From Fimenecus sp045595185 (lineage in GTDB: Bacteria; Bacillota; Clostridia; Oscillospirales; Acutalibacteraceae), in NCBI GenBank assembly GCA_045595185.1, contig JAZNZX010000058.1, positions 1 through 64,000 of the forward strand: a stretch of DNA of 64,000 nucleotides, given 5' to 3'. Shown here piece after piece: positions 16,335 through 24,817 of the stretch (positions are counted from its first letter, which is position 1; every line of letters begins with the position of its first letter). Under the pieces are notes generated by a model. That model worked only from the letters and a program-made list of their open reading frames with translations. It was not told the DNA's origin and did no database searches. A program made the translations under genes and the position numbers.

Positions 16335-18683
16335 ATGAAATTATTTTATAACAGACCTCCATCAAAAATGAAACTTAAAAAAGCCTATTGGCGCGGTTTT
16401 GAAAACCTCTGGGAGCAGGCCTCCTTGCCATTGGGCAACGGTAGTCTCGGTATGAGCATTATCGGTGACATAAAAAAGGATAAAATTGTCCTTAACCACA
16501 AAACATTGTGGGCAGGCGGACCATCACCAAAGCGACCTGATTATTGCGGCGGTAACATCACAAAGCCTGACAAAGACGGCAAACTCCCTGTTGATTATTA
16601 CAAGGAGATTTATACTGCATTTAAAGCAGGTGACGAAAAAAAAGCACATGACCTTTGTGAAAAGTTAGTGGGCATTATGGACGGTTACGGTGGATACCGT
16701 TGCTGGGGTACTCTCGAATTCGGTTTCGGTTCAATCCGTAGTTGTAATTATAATCGTGAACTTGATTTGCAAAACGGTGTTTGTACTGTTTCATATTACG
16801 CGAAAAAAGGCTTGACCAAAAAGCTTCACGATGACAGAATTGCTTTTGTGTCTTATCCTGATAAGTGTGGCGTTATACGTGTCAGAAGAACAGGCGAAAA
16901 GCTTGATACAGAGTTAAGTCTTTCAACTGAACACGGAAAAGTACAGTACGAAAAGAACAGAATTGTTCATTCAGGTGAATTGGAAGACAATGCTCTTAAA
17001 TTCTGTTTTGTTGCCAATGTTATGACAGACGGTACTGTCACAGCAACAGAGAAAGCAATAAAAATAACAAATGCAACTGAGTTTACAATCATCTTTTCTG
17101 CAGATACTGATTATATGGATACTTATCCTTTATACAGAACAGGCGAAAGTGCAGAAGCTCTTTATAACAGAGTGAATGAAACCGTGCTTAATGCAACCGG
17201 AAAAGGTTATGATGAGCTTTTTAAAGCACATAAGGATGATTTTAACAAGCTTATGTCCCGGGTGGAAATCAACCTTAACGGTGCATATGATGTTCCTGCT
17301 GACAGCCTTTTGTATAACTACAGGAAAACTCCTGCTTACAGAAAGAAGGCAGCAGAATTGCTTTATCAGTACGGAAGATATATGACAGTTTCATCTTCTC
17401 GCGAAAGTGATGTTCTGCCGTCAAATCTTCAGGGCATATGGAATGTATCAAACAAACCGAAATGGAGTAGTGATTTCCATACAAATGTAAATTTACAGAT
17501 GAATTACTGGCCTGTATTTAACGGTAATATGGCTGAATGTTCAAAGCCGTTAATCAGATATATCAAGTCAATGGTTGAGCCGGGCAGAATTACTGCAAAA
17601 TACTATACAGGTATTGAAAGTAAAGAAGGTGAACAGAACGGTTTCCTTTTCCATACTCAATGTACACCTTTCGGCTGGACTTGTCCCGGGTGGAACTTTG
17701 ACTGGGGCTGGTCACCGGCTGCAATGCCTTGGATTTTGCATAATTGCTATGAGCATTATGAATACACTCTCGATAAGGAAACACTCAGAAATGACATTTA
17801 TCCGATGCTTAAGGAATGTGCAAATTATTTCTCTTGTCTTATGATTGAAAACGGTGGAAGACTCGTCACTTACCCTTGCTATTCACCTGAGCACGGACCA
17901 CGAACAATGGGTAATACATATGAACAGGCTCTTTTGTGGCAGTTATATGACGATTCAATCAAGAGCGCAACTGCATTGGATGTTGATGCTGATTTAATCA
18001 CTAAATGGCAGGATATTCAGAGTAAACTCAAGGTTTATGAAATCGGTGAAGACGGACAAATCAAAGAATGGTACCACGAAAAGAAGCTTGGTGATTTTGG
18101 CGAAATTCATCATCGTCATATGTCACATCTTCTTGGTCTTTTCCCTTGTAATGTGATGAATAAATTCGAAAACCCTGAGCTTATTGAAGCCTCAATCGTT
18201 TCAATGAATCATCGTACAGATAAAAGCACAGGCTGGTCAATGGGACAAAAAATCAACACTTGGGCAAGAGTCGGTGACGGTGACAGAGTCCTTAAAATCA
18301 TTGGTGACCTGTTCAAAAACGGAATTTATCCTAACTTTTTTGACTATCATCCACCATTCCAGATTGACGGTAACTTCGGCTTCACATCAGGTGTAAACGA
18401 AATGCTTATGCAAAGCAATTACGATTGTATCGAGTTGCTTCCTGCATTACCGACAGAATGGAATAAGGGTAGCATAAAGGGTATTGTGGCTCGCGGTAAT
18501 TTTACGCTCAGCATTGAATGGGAAAACAATTCCCTTAAATCTGCAACAGTCACATCAAATTCAGGTGGTGTTTGCAAGCTCTATTACGCAAAAGGCGAAT
18601 TTACAGTAAACGGACTTACATCACAAAACGGTATGCTTGAATTTGACACTCAAAAAGGTGAAACATACACATTGACAGTATAA
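16335..18683 (+). CDS. Glycoside hydrolase family 95 (alpha-L-fucosidase or alpha-L-galactosidase type)
   Basis: The 782-residue protein opens with the GH95 N-terminal domain (SLPLGNGSLGM, then LNHKTLWAGGP). Its (alpha/alpha)6 barrel has the hallmark NLQGIWN ... VNLQMNYWPVFNGNM and later PPFQIDGNFGF. GH95 enzymes are inverting hydrolases of alpha-1,2-fucose on galactose. No signal peptide is present, so it should act on imported oligosaccharides. With beta-galactosidase next to it, fucosylated galactosides (milk oligosaccharides, mucin or xyloglucan side chains) are plausible substrates. A terminator follows by 6 nt. Confidence 0.92.
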   Translation: MKLFYNRPPSKMKLKKAYWRGFENLWEQASLPLGNGSLGMSIIGDIKKDKIVLNHKTLWAGGPSPKRPDYCGGNITKPDKDGKLPVDYYKEIYTAFKAGDEKKAHDLCEKLVGIMDGYGGYRCWGTLEFGFGSIRSCNYNRELDLQNGVCTVSYYAKKGLTKKLHDDRIAFVSYPDKCGVIRVRRTGEKLDTELSLSTEHGKVQYEKNRIVHSGELEDNALKFCFVANVMTDGTVTATEKAIKITNATEFTIIFSADTDYMDTYPLYRTGESAEALYNRVNETVLNATGKGYDELFKAHKDDFNKLMSRVEINLNGAYDVPADSLLYNYRKTPAYRKKAAELLYQYGRYMTVSSSRESDVLPSNLQGIWNVSNKPKWSSDFHTNVNLQMNYWPVFNGNMAECSKPLIRYIKSMVEPGRITAKYYTGIESKEGEQNGFLFHTQCTPFGWTCPGWNFDWGWSPAAMPWILHNCYEHYEYTLDKETLRNDIYPMLKECANYFSCLMIENGGRLVTYPCYSPEHGPRTMGNTYEQALLWQLYDDSIKSATALDVDADLITKWQDIQSKLKVYEIGEDGQIKEWYHEKKLGDFGEIHHRHMSHLLGLFPCNVMNKFENPELIEASIVSMNHRTDKSTGWSMGQKINTWARVGDGDRVLKIIGDLFKNGIYPNFFDYHPPFQIDGNFGFTSGVNEMLMQSNYDCIELLPALPTEWNKGSIKGIVARGNFTLSIEWENNSLKSATVTSNSGGVCKLYYAKGEFTVNGLTSQNGMLEFDTQKGETYTLTV

Positions 18684-18688
18684 AAATT

Positions 18689-18727
18689 ACAGCCTTGATA
18701 AAAAATCAGGGCTGTATTTCTTTTTTA
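18689..18727 (+). terminator. Terminator of the lacZ-GNAT-GH95 operon
   Basis: Stem ACAGCC..GAT / ATC..GGCTGT is followed by atttcttttttac. Confidence 0.8.
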
Positions 18728-18730
18728 CTC

Positions 18731-18781
18731 TTGACAATTGAATATACATTCAACTATAATAACAGTTGAACTGACATTCAA
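18731..18781 (+). promoter_or_regulatory. Promoter with tandem ArsR/SmtB-type operators
   Basis: TTGACA (18731-18736), an 18-bp spacer and TATAAT (18755-18760) form a strong promoter. Two copies of an imperfect palindrome with half-sites TTGAA and TTCAA surround it. One (18738-18753) fills the spacer and the other (18766-18781) covers the start region, with centres 28 bp apart. This is the geometry of metal-sensing ArsR/SmtB repressor sites, so the next gene most likely represses its own operon. Confidence 0.75.
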
Positions 18782-18798
18782 CTGAAAGGAATTGTTTT

Positions 18799-19167
18799 AT
18801 GCCAAAAAATGAATTTATTTGTGATTGCAATATGGTGCATGAAGAAATGGTTAAAGATACTCTTTCTAAAATGCCCCAAAATAATATAATAAACAATCTT
18901 GCAGAATTCTTTAAAATTATGGGGGACTCTACAAGATGCAAACTGCTTTTTGCTCTTTTACAAAATGAAATGTGTGTCTGTGATTTGGCAAATGTGCTTT
19001 CAATGACAAAATCATCTGTTTCCCATCAGTTAGGTAAAATGAAGGATGTGGGACTCATAAAATGTCGAAAATCGGGAAAAACGGTTTATTATTCCCTTGA
19101 TGATGACCATATAAAGGAAATTTTTGAAGTCGGTCTGAAACACATAAATCATAAGCAAAGCAGGTGA
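18799..19167 (+). CDS. ArsR/SmtB family metal-responsive repressor (CadC/CzrA-like)
   Basis: The protein has 122 residues with a winged helix (recognition helix about 70-82, KSSVSHQLGKM). Cys59 and Cys61 in MCVCDLA form the alpha3 metal site typical of CadC/ArsR sensors. Cys8 and Cys10 near the N-terminus (FICDCN) could complete a CadC-like site. A histidine-containing C-terminus (HIKEIFEVGLKHINH) resembles the alpha5 site of zinc sensors. The ligand is thus Zn, Cd or Pb; the downstream CDF pump favours zinc. The binding region is likely 18738-18781. Confidence 0.88.
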   Translation: MPKNEFICDCNMVHEEMVKDTLSKMPQNNIINNLAEFFKIMGDSTRCKLLFALLQNEMCVCDLANVLSMTKSSVSHQLGKMKDVGLIKCRKSGKTVYYSLDDDHIKEIFEVGLKHINHKQSR

Positions 19168-19171
19168 TAAA

Positions 19172-20071
19172 GTGAAAACAGAAAAGAATATTTTAATAGC
19201 ATTTATATTAAATCTGTCATTTTCAATATTTGAATTTGTAGGTGGCATATTCACAGGAAGCATCGCTATTCTTTCTGATGCAATTCACGATATCGGAGAT
19301 GCAACGAGTATCGGTATATCATATTTTCTTGAAAAGAAAAGCAAAAAACAGCCTGACGAAACATATACCTACGGTTATGCACGATTTTCAGTAATGGGTA
19401 GCGTAATTACAACGCTTATTCTTCTTTTCGGCTCTTGTGCAGTTATTTACAACGCAGTTATGCGAATTTTCAATCCTGTGGAAATCAATTATAACGGTAT
19501 GATTATTTTTGCAGTAATCGGTGCAGTTGTAAATTTCCTTGCAGCCTATTTTACAAAAGACGGTGACTCGCTTAATCAGAAGGCAGTTAATCTTCATATG
19601 CTTGAAGATGTTTTGGGTTGGCTCGTTGTCCTTGTCGGTGCAGTTATAATGCGATTTACCGATATAAGCATTATTGACCCTGTGCTTTCAATCTGTGTTG
19701 CTGTTTTCATTTTTATAAACGCTGTGAAAAATCTTAAGGAAGTCCTTGATTTGTTCCTTGAAAAAATTCCGCAGGACATAAATATTGACGAAATCAAGGA
19801 GCATATTCTTCATATTGACGGTGTCAAAGGTGTTCACCATATTCATATAAGAAGCATGGACGGTCACCGCAATTATGCCACAATGCACATTGTAGCTGAC
19901 GGTGACAGCCACAAAATCAAACATATGGTAAGAGAAGAACTTAGCGAGCACGGAATAGTGCACGCAACACTTGAGCTTGAAGATGAAAACGAGCATTGTC
20001 ACGAAGAAGATTGTCACATTCACTTTGAACATTCTTCCTCACATCATCACCATCACCACCATCATCATTGA
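19172..20071 (+). CDS. Cation diffusion facilitator (zinc/cadmium efflux) with polyhistidine tail
   Basis: The 299-residue protein has six membrane segments followed by the cytoplasmic domain. The CDF transport sites are SDAIHDIGDAT (TM2) and HMLEDVLGW (TM5). The C-terminus is rich in metal ligands (HCHEEDCHIHFEH) and ends in nine consecutive histidines, which probably bind or buffer metal. The start is GTG at 19172. Its RBS (AGGTGA) overlaps the stop of the repressor gene, giving translational coupling. It exports Zn2+ or Cd2+ using the proton gradient. Confidence 0.92.
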   Translation: MKTEKNILIAFILNLSFSIFEFVGGIFTGSIAILSDAIHDIGDATSIGISYFLEKKSKKQPDETYTYGYARFSVMGSVITTLILLFGSCAVIYNAVMRIFNPVEINYNGMIIFAVIGAVVNFLAAYFTKDGDSLNQKAVNLHMLEDVLGWLVVLVGAVIMRFTDISIIDPVLSICVAVFIFINAVKNLKEVLDLFLEKIPQDINIDEIKEHILHIDGVKGVHHIHIRSMDGHRNYATMHIVADGDSHKIKHMVREELSEHGIVHATLELEDENEHCHEEDCHIHFEHSSSHHHHHHHHH

Positions 20072-20080
20072 GGTAAGACA

Positions 20081-20749
20081 ATGAAAGAAATTGATTTGAT
20101 TGAATTTGTAAATTATACAAAAAAAGAAGAAAAGCTGAATACGGTAACACATATTTTCGGTGCAGTTCTGGCAATTATCGCCACAGTAATGACAATTATC
20201 CGTTCCGTATCTCTTGACAGAACGGACTATCTCGCAATCGGTCTTGTCTATTGTCTTTCAATGTTGTTGGTATTTGTCTGCTCGTCAGTTTATCACGGTC
20301 TGCCACTGTGCAGAGCAAAAAAAGTAATGAGAATGATTGACTACACAGCCATTTACTTTATGCTTATGGGCACAATAACACCGTATATGCTTTTGTCAGT
20401 TGTTAATGTGAATTACAAGCTCGGTTGGGGACTTTTCATAACCTGCCTTGTTGCAACCGTAATTTCAATAATTCTGACACTCACAGCTTTCAGTAAAACA
20501 AAAGCTATAAGAATGATTTTATATATTGTAATAGGCTTTTGTGCATTTTCGTCACTTTTCGTAATAGGGGACAAGGTTGACCCTGTGGGAGTAAAATATG
20601 TCCTATGTGGTAACGGAACATACATTTTAGCCCTTGTCCTTTTTGCAATCGGTGCAAAGAAAAAATATTTTCACACAATATTTCACATTCTCGTAATCGT
20701 AGGCGCTACAATCCATTTCATAAACCTGTATAAATATGTGTTTGTATAA
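20081..20749 (+). CDS. Hemolysin III family (PAQR-like) membrane protein
   Basis: The protein has 222 residues and seven hydrophobic segments. The three metal motifs of the PAQR/HlyIII branch of the CREST superfamily are visible: Ser68-x3-His72 (SSVYH), Asp87 in MIDYTA and His198-x3-His202 (HTIFH). The family is integral to the membrane and probably zinc-dependent; the haemolysis label is historical. It lies 9 nt after the zinc pump gene and is the third gene of the metal-regulated operon. Its stop codon forms the first bases of a MITE. Confidence 0.88.
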   Translation: MKEIDLIEFVNYTKKEEKLNTVTHIFGAVLAIIATVMTIIRSVSLDRTDYLAIGLVYCLSMLLVFVCSSVYHGLPLCRAKKVMRMIDYTAIYFMLMGTITPYMLLSVVNVNYKLGWGLFITCLVATVISIILTLTAFSKTKAIRMILYIVIGFCAFSSLFVIGDKVDPVGVKYVLCGNGTYILALVLFAIGAKKKYFHTIFHILVIVGATIHFINLYKYVFV

Positions 20750-21051
20750 ATTATAATTTGTCGGGATGATTGATGTAAAAAAACAAAACAATGTAGAGCG
20801 GGGGCTTGCTCCCGCCGTTGCTGGTTAATATAAAAATTAATTTAGTGTCATTCTGAGCGTAGCGAAGAATCTCATATTCTCAACAACGAGACCCTTCACT
20901 TCGTTCAGGGTGACCAACCCCTACAGCATACAAAACTGGTCACCTTGTAGGGGCTGACGACTCGGCAGCCCGTTCTAAAGTGCACAATCAAACTACAACG
21001 GGTTGTCGGGGACGCAGCTCCTACGAAAGGTGTTCGATAAACTTCAATTTA
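20747..21051. repeat. MITE-like composite repeat, copy D (longest)
   Basis: The left end, taaattataatttg, begins at the TAA of the HlyIII gene; the right end is cttcaattta. Inside are a GCGGG/CCCGC hairpin (20798-20815), a direct REP unit (20850-20876), an inverted-type unit with acccttcacttcg, and further GC-rich palindromes (ccctaca ... tgtaggg; acggg-rich). It appears to be a MITE that has collected several different REP units. No gene is present. Confidence 0.7.
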
Positions 21052-21122
21052 TCAGACTAACTCATATATCAATTCCAAATTCCGAATTGATTTCCGCAAT
21101 GAATTTTCTGCTTATTATTCAA

Positions 21123-21151
21123 TTGACAAAAAAACACAAATATAGTAAAAT
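21123..21151 (+). promoter_or_regulatory. Predicted sigma-A promoter
   Basis: TTGACA (21123-21128) and TAAAAT (21146-21151) are separated by exactly 17 bp, 32 nt before the start of the anchored protein gene. Confidence 0.7.
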
Positions 21152-21183
21152 ATTTTCATATATGTATATGGGAGGACATAACA

Positions 21184-22206
21184 ATGGAAAATATGGAACC
21201 TATGCAGCCTGTACAGCCAACAGAACCAACTCCGCCTGCACAGCCTGCTTCACCTAAAAAATCAAAGAAAACAAAGAAAATCGTTGCGATTGTACTTGCA
21301 GTTGTAGTTGCTTTCGTTGCAATATTCGGAATTGCTTTTGCAATTTCATCAAATAATAATAAGAGTAATGTTCCGACTTGCGACTGTGAATACTGCAGTC
21401 AGATGTTTGAATATTATAACTATCTTATTGAATCCGGAAGAATTGAGTTGAAGGATGTTGAGGGTGCCGACTCTTTCAATGATTTTGTACAGAACAATAA
21501 TCAGCAAAACGATGTACAGAATGATAACAGTCAGCAGAACGATAATCAGCAGAATACACAGCAGAGTGCTGACCCTACAAAGTGGTCAGTAGCAGAAATT
21601 GTTGAAACATATAAGCACGCTGCAGGCAGAACTCATAATTCAGTAACTTCATATCAGGATATGAAGCTTCGTGACGGTTCACTTAACGCACCTGGTATTC
21701 CCGGTCCATTGTTAAGCTTTGCAGAAGGTGTTATGGCTGATGCACTCAGCAATAACTCAATGAATATCAAGGGTATCACAGGTGGTCACCAGAATCTTGC
21801 TGTTTCTGATGTTCAGAGTGCAAGAGCATATAAGAGTGGCAACAATATCGTTATCGAAATGATTATGAAGGAACAGGTTGATAAGGGTAACGGTCAGATG
21901 TACAACGGTACAGTTGGTCACGCTATTTCAGTTGTTGGTGATATTGATTCAGTTATCGGTCAGTTCTCAGGTCTTGGTATGGATGCAACAATTGCTGACG
22001 AGGATTGTACACTTCATTACAAGAACCCAAGACTTAAGGTTGCTATTGACAGTAACGGTAAGATTATCAACGGTACATGGAGCTATTATGTAAATATTAC
22101 TCTTAATAACCTTACAATCAAGGCTCTTGGTATGACAGTTCCTGTACAGCAGGCAACAGCAATCGTTGACTTCGTTGTTACACTTAACGGTGGCTTCAAG
22201 GGTTAA
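21184..22206 (+). CDS. Membrane-anchored extracellular protein with Gln/Asn-rich linker
   Basis: The protein has 340 residues. A proline-rich cytoplasmic start (residues 1-22) is followed by a Lys-rich stop and one membrane helix (about 34-56). Then come a CDCEYC cluster (about 66-71), a Gln/Asn/Asp low-complexity linker (about 103-128) and a globular domain of about 210 residues with no motif I recognise. The topology is N-in, C-out. It is transcribed alone between its own promoter and terminator; RBS GGGAGG. Function unknown. Confidence 0.7.
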   Translation: MENMEPMQPVQPTEPTPPAQPASPKKSKKTKKIVAIVLAVVVAFVAIFGIAFAISSNNNKSNVPTCDCEYCSQMFEYYNYLIESGRIELKDVEGADSFNDFVQNNNQQNDVQNDNSQQNDNQQNTQQSADPTKWSVAEIVETYKHAAGRTHNSVTSYQDMKLRDGSLNAPGIPGPLLSFAEGVMADALSNNSMNIKGITGGHQNLAVSDVQSARAYKSGNNIVIEMIMKEQVDKGNGQMYNGTVGHAISVVGDIDSVIGQFSGLGMDATIADEDCTLHYKNPRLKVAIDSNGKIINGTWSYYVNITLNNLTIKALGMTVPVQQATAIVDFVVTLNGGFKG

Positions 22207-22225
22207 AGAATAGTAAAAATAAAAG

Positions 22226-22252
22226 GTGAGTCATTGTTGACTCATCTTTTTA
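22226..22252 (+). terminator. Intrinsic terminator
   Basis: Stem GTGAGTCA / TGACTCAT with a TTGT loop is followed by cttttta, 19 nt after the anchored protein gene. Confidence 0.75.
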
Positions 22253-22275
22253 CACGCTAAAAGGAGATAGAAAAA

Positions 22276-23112
22276 ATGGGATTATTAAAGCTTGATTTTA
22301 TTGATTGGCTTTCCTTTAAAGACATTTTGCCTTTTGAGGGAGTTGACATAACATTTGCAGAATTCTGTGCACAGTATTCTGCTGTACAGACAAACTGGGC
22401 ATATACATATGCAGCAATTATCGGTATTATCATTCTTCTTATTAAGAAGAACAAAAAATGGTATTGGTATCTTTTCCTTATTATTTTCAGCATTATGTCT
22501 GTAACATCAGTCGGTATGCATACTGCTAACTACGGTGCATTTGAGCCCGGAGTTCTTACAACAAAGCTTCTTGCAAGCTATGTTGATATGTCGTTTACCG
22601 AGCTTACTGCCTGGTGCGGTGTATGTTGCTTTGCAATGGAATTTTATCAGTCAAAGGACAGCCTTAAAAAGCGAAATATATTCCTTATAGGTGTTTCGGC
22701 AATTACGGTGCTTGTGCTTGGCATTCTTACATATGAAGTATTTGTAATTCACGACAGACCACTTTACTTTGGTGGCAACGGTGCACCAATGGACGGTAAA
22801 ACAGGTGGTATGTCAATTGCTGAGGTTGGCTGTATAATCACAATTCTTCCTATGGCTTATCTTTTTGCAGATAATTTCAAGAAGATGACAGGAAATGAAA
22901 AAGCACTTCTGGCTCTTACAATCGGTGTATTGATTGTTGCTGCCGTTATAACAGCTCTTTGGGGCGACAATGAAATCGCTGATTTTGCACTTGGTAATTT
23001 CCACGGTCATTCAACATGGCATATGCTTGGTGCTATAATGGAATTAGTCATTGTATTCTGGATTGACCAACGCGAAACCAACAGAAAAATCCGCGAATTA
23101 AAAGGTGAATAA
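22276..23112 (+). CDS. Multi-pass membrane protein with CREST-superfamily-like metal motifs
   Basis: The protein has 278 residues and about seven hydrophobic segments (near 42-56, 65-82, 105-122, 134-155, 182-198, 211-228, 247-263). Two motifs match the CREST hydrolase pattern: Ser78-x3-His82 in SVGMH and His245-x3-His249 in HSTWH, with a further His243. CREST covers alkaline ceramidases, PAQR receptors and related membrane hydrolases. The assignment is my motif reading, not a known family hit. Acidic residues such as Asp104 could be the third ligand. RBS AAAGGAG; its own terminator follows. Confidence 0.55.
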   Translation: MGLLKLDFIDWLSFKDILPFEGVDITFAEFCAQYSAVQTNWAYTYAAIIGIIILLIKKNKKWYWYLFLIIFSIMSVTSVGMHTANYGAFEPGVLTTKLLASYVDMSFTELTAWCGVCCFAMEFYQSKDSLKKRNIFLIGVSAITVLVLGILTYEVFVIHDRPLYFGGNGAPMDGKTGGMSIAEVGCIITILPMAYLFADNFKKMTGNEKALLALTIGVLIVAAVITALWGDNEIADFALGNFHGHSTWHMLGAIMELVIVFWIDQRETNRKIRELKGE

Positions 23113-23121
23113 AAAACTTGT

Positions 23122-23153
23122 ATGACCTGTCTTTACAGGTCATATTTTTTTGT
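23122..23153 (+). terminator. Intrinsic terminator
   Basis: A perfect 9-bp stem, ATGACCTGT / ACAGGTCAT, with a CTTT loop is followed by attttttt. Confidence 0.85.
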
Positions 23154-23187
23154 TTATAATTAGATTATACGAAAGGGGAATTGTGTA

Positions 23188-24582
23188 ATGAAAACAGCGG
23201 AACAAATCACGAAAAGTGAACAAAGGGAAATAAAACGACTTAAAGGAATGCAAAACAGGGGAAACAGCAGTAAATATTTTCTTGTTTTGCTGACACTTAT
23301 TGCAATCGTAAATATTCTTGACGAGGTAACAAGTAACCTTACCGTTACTGTGCAGTCATCATTCGTAACTGAATTTTTTGTAAACAACCCGTTTATGGGT
23401 AAATATTACACATTTCAGGAAGGTCTTGCACTTCATTCAGGTGTTGGTGTTTTCACCTATGTTTTAGGCATTTTTACACCGTTTTACAAGGCCCTTGCCG
23501 ACAAATGGGGACGAAAACCTCTTTTTGCCATTTCCACACTCGGTATGGCATTGGGTCTTGTTGTAATTCACCTTTCTTCAAGCTACATAATGTTCCTTGT
23601 GGGCTTTGCAATTATCAGCTTCTTCATGGGACACGACATTCAGATTATTTATATCCTTGAGGAAGCACCTGACAAGCACCGTGCAAAGATTTACAGCTTT
23701 TTAAAGAGCTTCGGCATTTTGGGTGTTATTCTTATTCCTACGCTTCGCGATATGCTTATGGGTGATGACGCAACAAAATGGCGTGAAATCTTTTTAGTAC
23801 CTGCCATAATCGGCTTTATTGCAGTTTTACTCGTTGTGATTTTCGCGAAGGACACAAAGGTGTTTATAAACGAGAGAATTGAATATCTTTCTCGTCCATA
23901 TGAAGAAAGACAGGCTGAAAAAGCACTTAAAAAGCAACAAAAAGAAGCACAAAGAAATCAGTCGGGCGTTTTTAATGGTGTAAAATACATTTTTTCAAAC
24001 GCTGACACAAAAAACCTTATTATTTCACACATTGTGTTCGACTCTGCAATGCCTGCAATTGCCCTTTACTTTGAGTCATCAATGCACAAGGTTGGTATGA
24101 GCACAAGTGAGATTACGAAAGCACTCTTTATGGTGCCTGTGGTTTATGCCACAATCACGTTCCTTTCAGGCTTTATTGCCGATAAATTCGGCAGAAAAGT
24201 AACGGTAACAGGCTTTTCAATGACCTGTATTGTTGGTTACTCACTTTTCGTAGCAGGTATTCTCTGTGGCTGGAATCCATATCTTATCGGCTTCTTCGCA
24301 GGACTTTATCAGGGTTCATATTGGATTGGTCGAGATTATATGAATGTTATGATGACCGAAAAAGTGCCGACAGATATTCGTGCATCAGTAGTTGGTGCAG
24401 AAGGACTTTTAGTAATCATCGGCCTTGCAGTAGGCTATCTTCTTGCCATCCTTGGTATGCTTAAATTCCAAATCTGGTGGGTATGCCTTGCAATTTCAGT
24501 TGTGGCAGTCGGCACAGCAGCAATAATGTTCGCAAAAGGCGTAAAAGAAACAAAAGGCGCAAATTTGGATGAGATAGAATAA
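23188..24582 (+). CDS. MFS transporter (sugar-porter-like)
   Basis: The protein has 464 residues and twelve membrane segments with a 50-residue charged cytoplasmic loop in the middle (about 225-270). The motif ADKWGRKPLF follows TM2 and IADKFGRKVTV follows TM8, the duplicated MFS signature. KVPTDIRAS resembles the PETKG/PTxxR element of sugar porters. The substrate is unknown; no co-transcribed enzyme is present. A gene-distal MITE begins 3 nt after the stop. Confidence 0.85.
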   Translation: MKTAEQITKSEQREIKRLKGMQNRGNSSKYFLVLLTLIAIVNILDEVTSNLTVTVQSSFVTEFFVNNPFMGKYYTFQEGLALHSGVGVFTYVLGIFTPFYKALADKWGRKPLFAISTLGMALGLVVIHLSSSYIMFLVGFAIISFFMGHDIQIIYILEEAPDKHRAKIYSFLKSFGILGVILIPTLRDMLMGDDATKWREIFLVPAIIGFIAVLLVVIFAKDTKVFINERIEYLSRPYEERQAEKALKKQQKEAQRNQSGVFNGVKYIFSNADTKNLIISHIVFDSAMPAIALYFESSMHKVGMSTSEITKALFMVPVVYATITFLSGFIADKFGRKVTVTGFSMTCIVGYSLFVAGILCGWNPYLIGFFAGLYQGSYWIGRDYMNVMMTEKVPTDIRASVVGAEGLLVIIGLAVGYLLAILGMLKFQIWWVCLAISVVAVGTAAIMFAKGVKETKGANLDEIE

Positions 24583-24584
24583 GT

Positions 24585-24770
24585 CAAATTATAATTTATC
24601 GGGATGAACAACCAATTTGGTAAGTCATTCTGAGCGTAGCGAAGAAGCTCTCGCATTTCATCAGTCACCCTGAGTGAAATGAAGGGTCTGTTAAAATAGG
24701 ACAGAGATTCTTCGTCACTTTGTTCCTCAGAATGACACTAACCTTAAATATCCCTACAAACTCCAATTCA
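24585..24770. repeat. MITE-like composite repeat, copy B
   Basis: It is collinear with copy A (1735-1920) with few substitutions: the same left end, direct REP unit, gtcaccctgag unit, inverted REP unit and right end (ctccaattc). The high similarity of two copies 23 kb apart points to recent spread or gene conversion. Confidence 0.75.
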
Positions 24771-24775
24771 CCAAC

Positions 24776-24808
24776 AAAAAGAGCCTCCACACTGAAGGCT
24801 CTTTTTTG
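24776..24808. terminator. Bidirectional terminator
   Basis: AGAGCCT / AGGCTCT (24780-24786 / 24796-24802) is flanked by aaaaa on the left and tttttt on the right, between convergent genes. Confidence 0.85.
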
Positions 24809-24817
24809 TGTTCAGTT

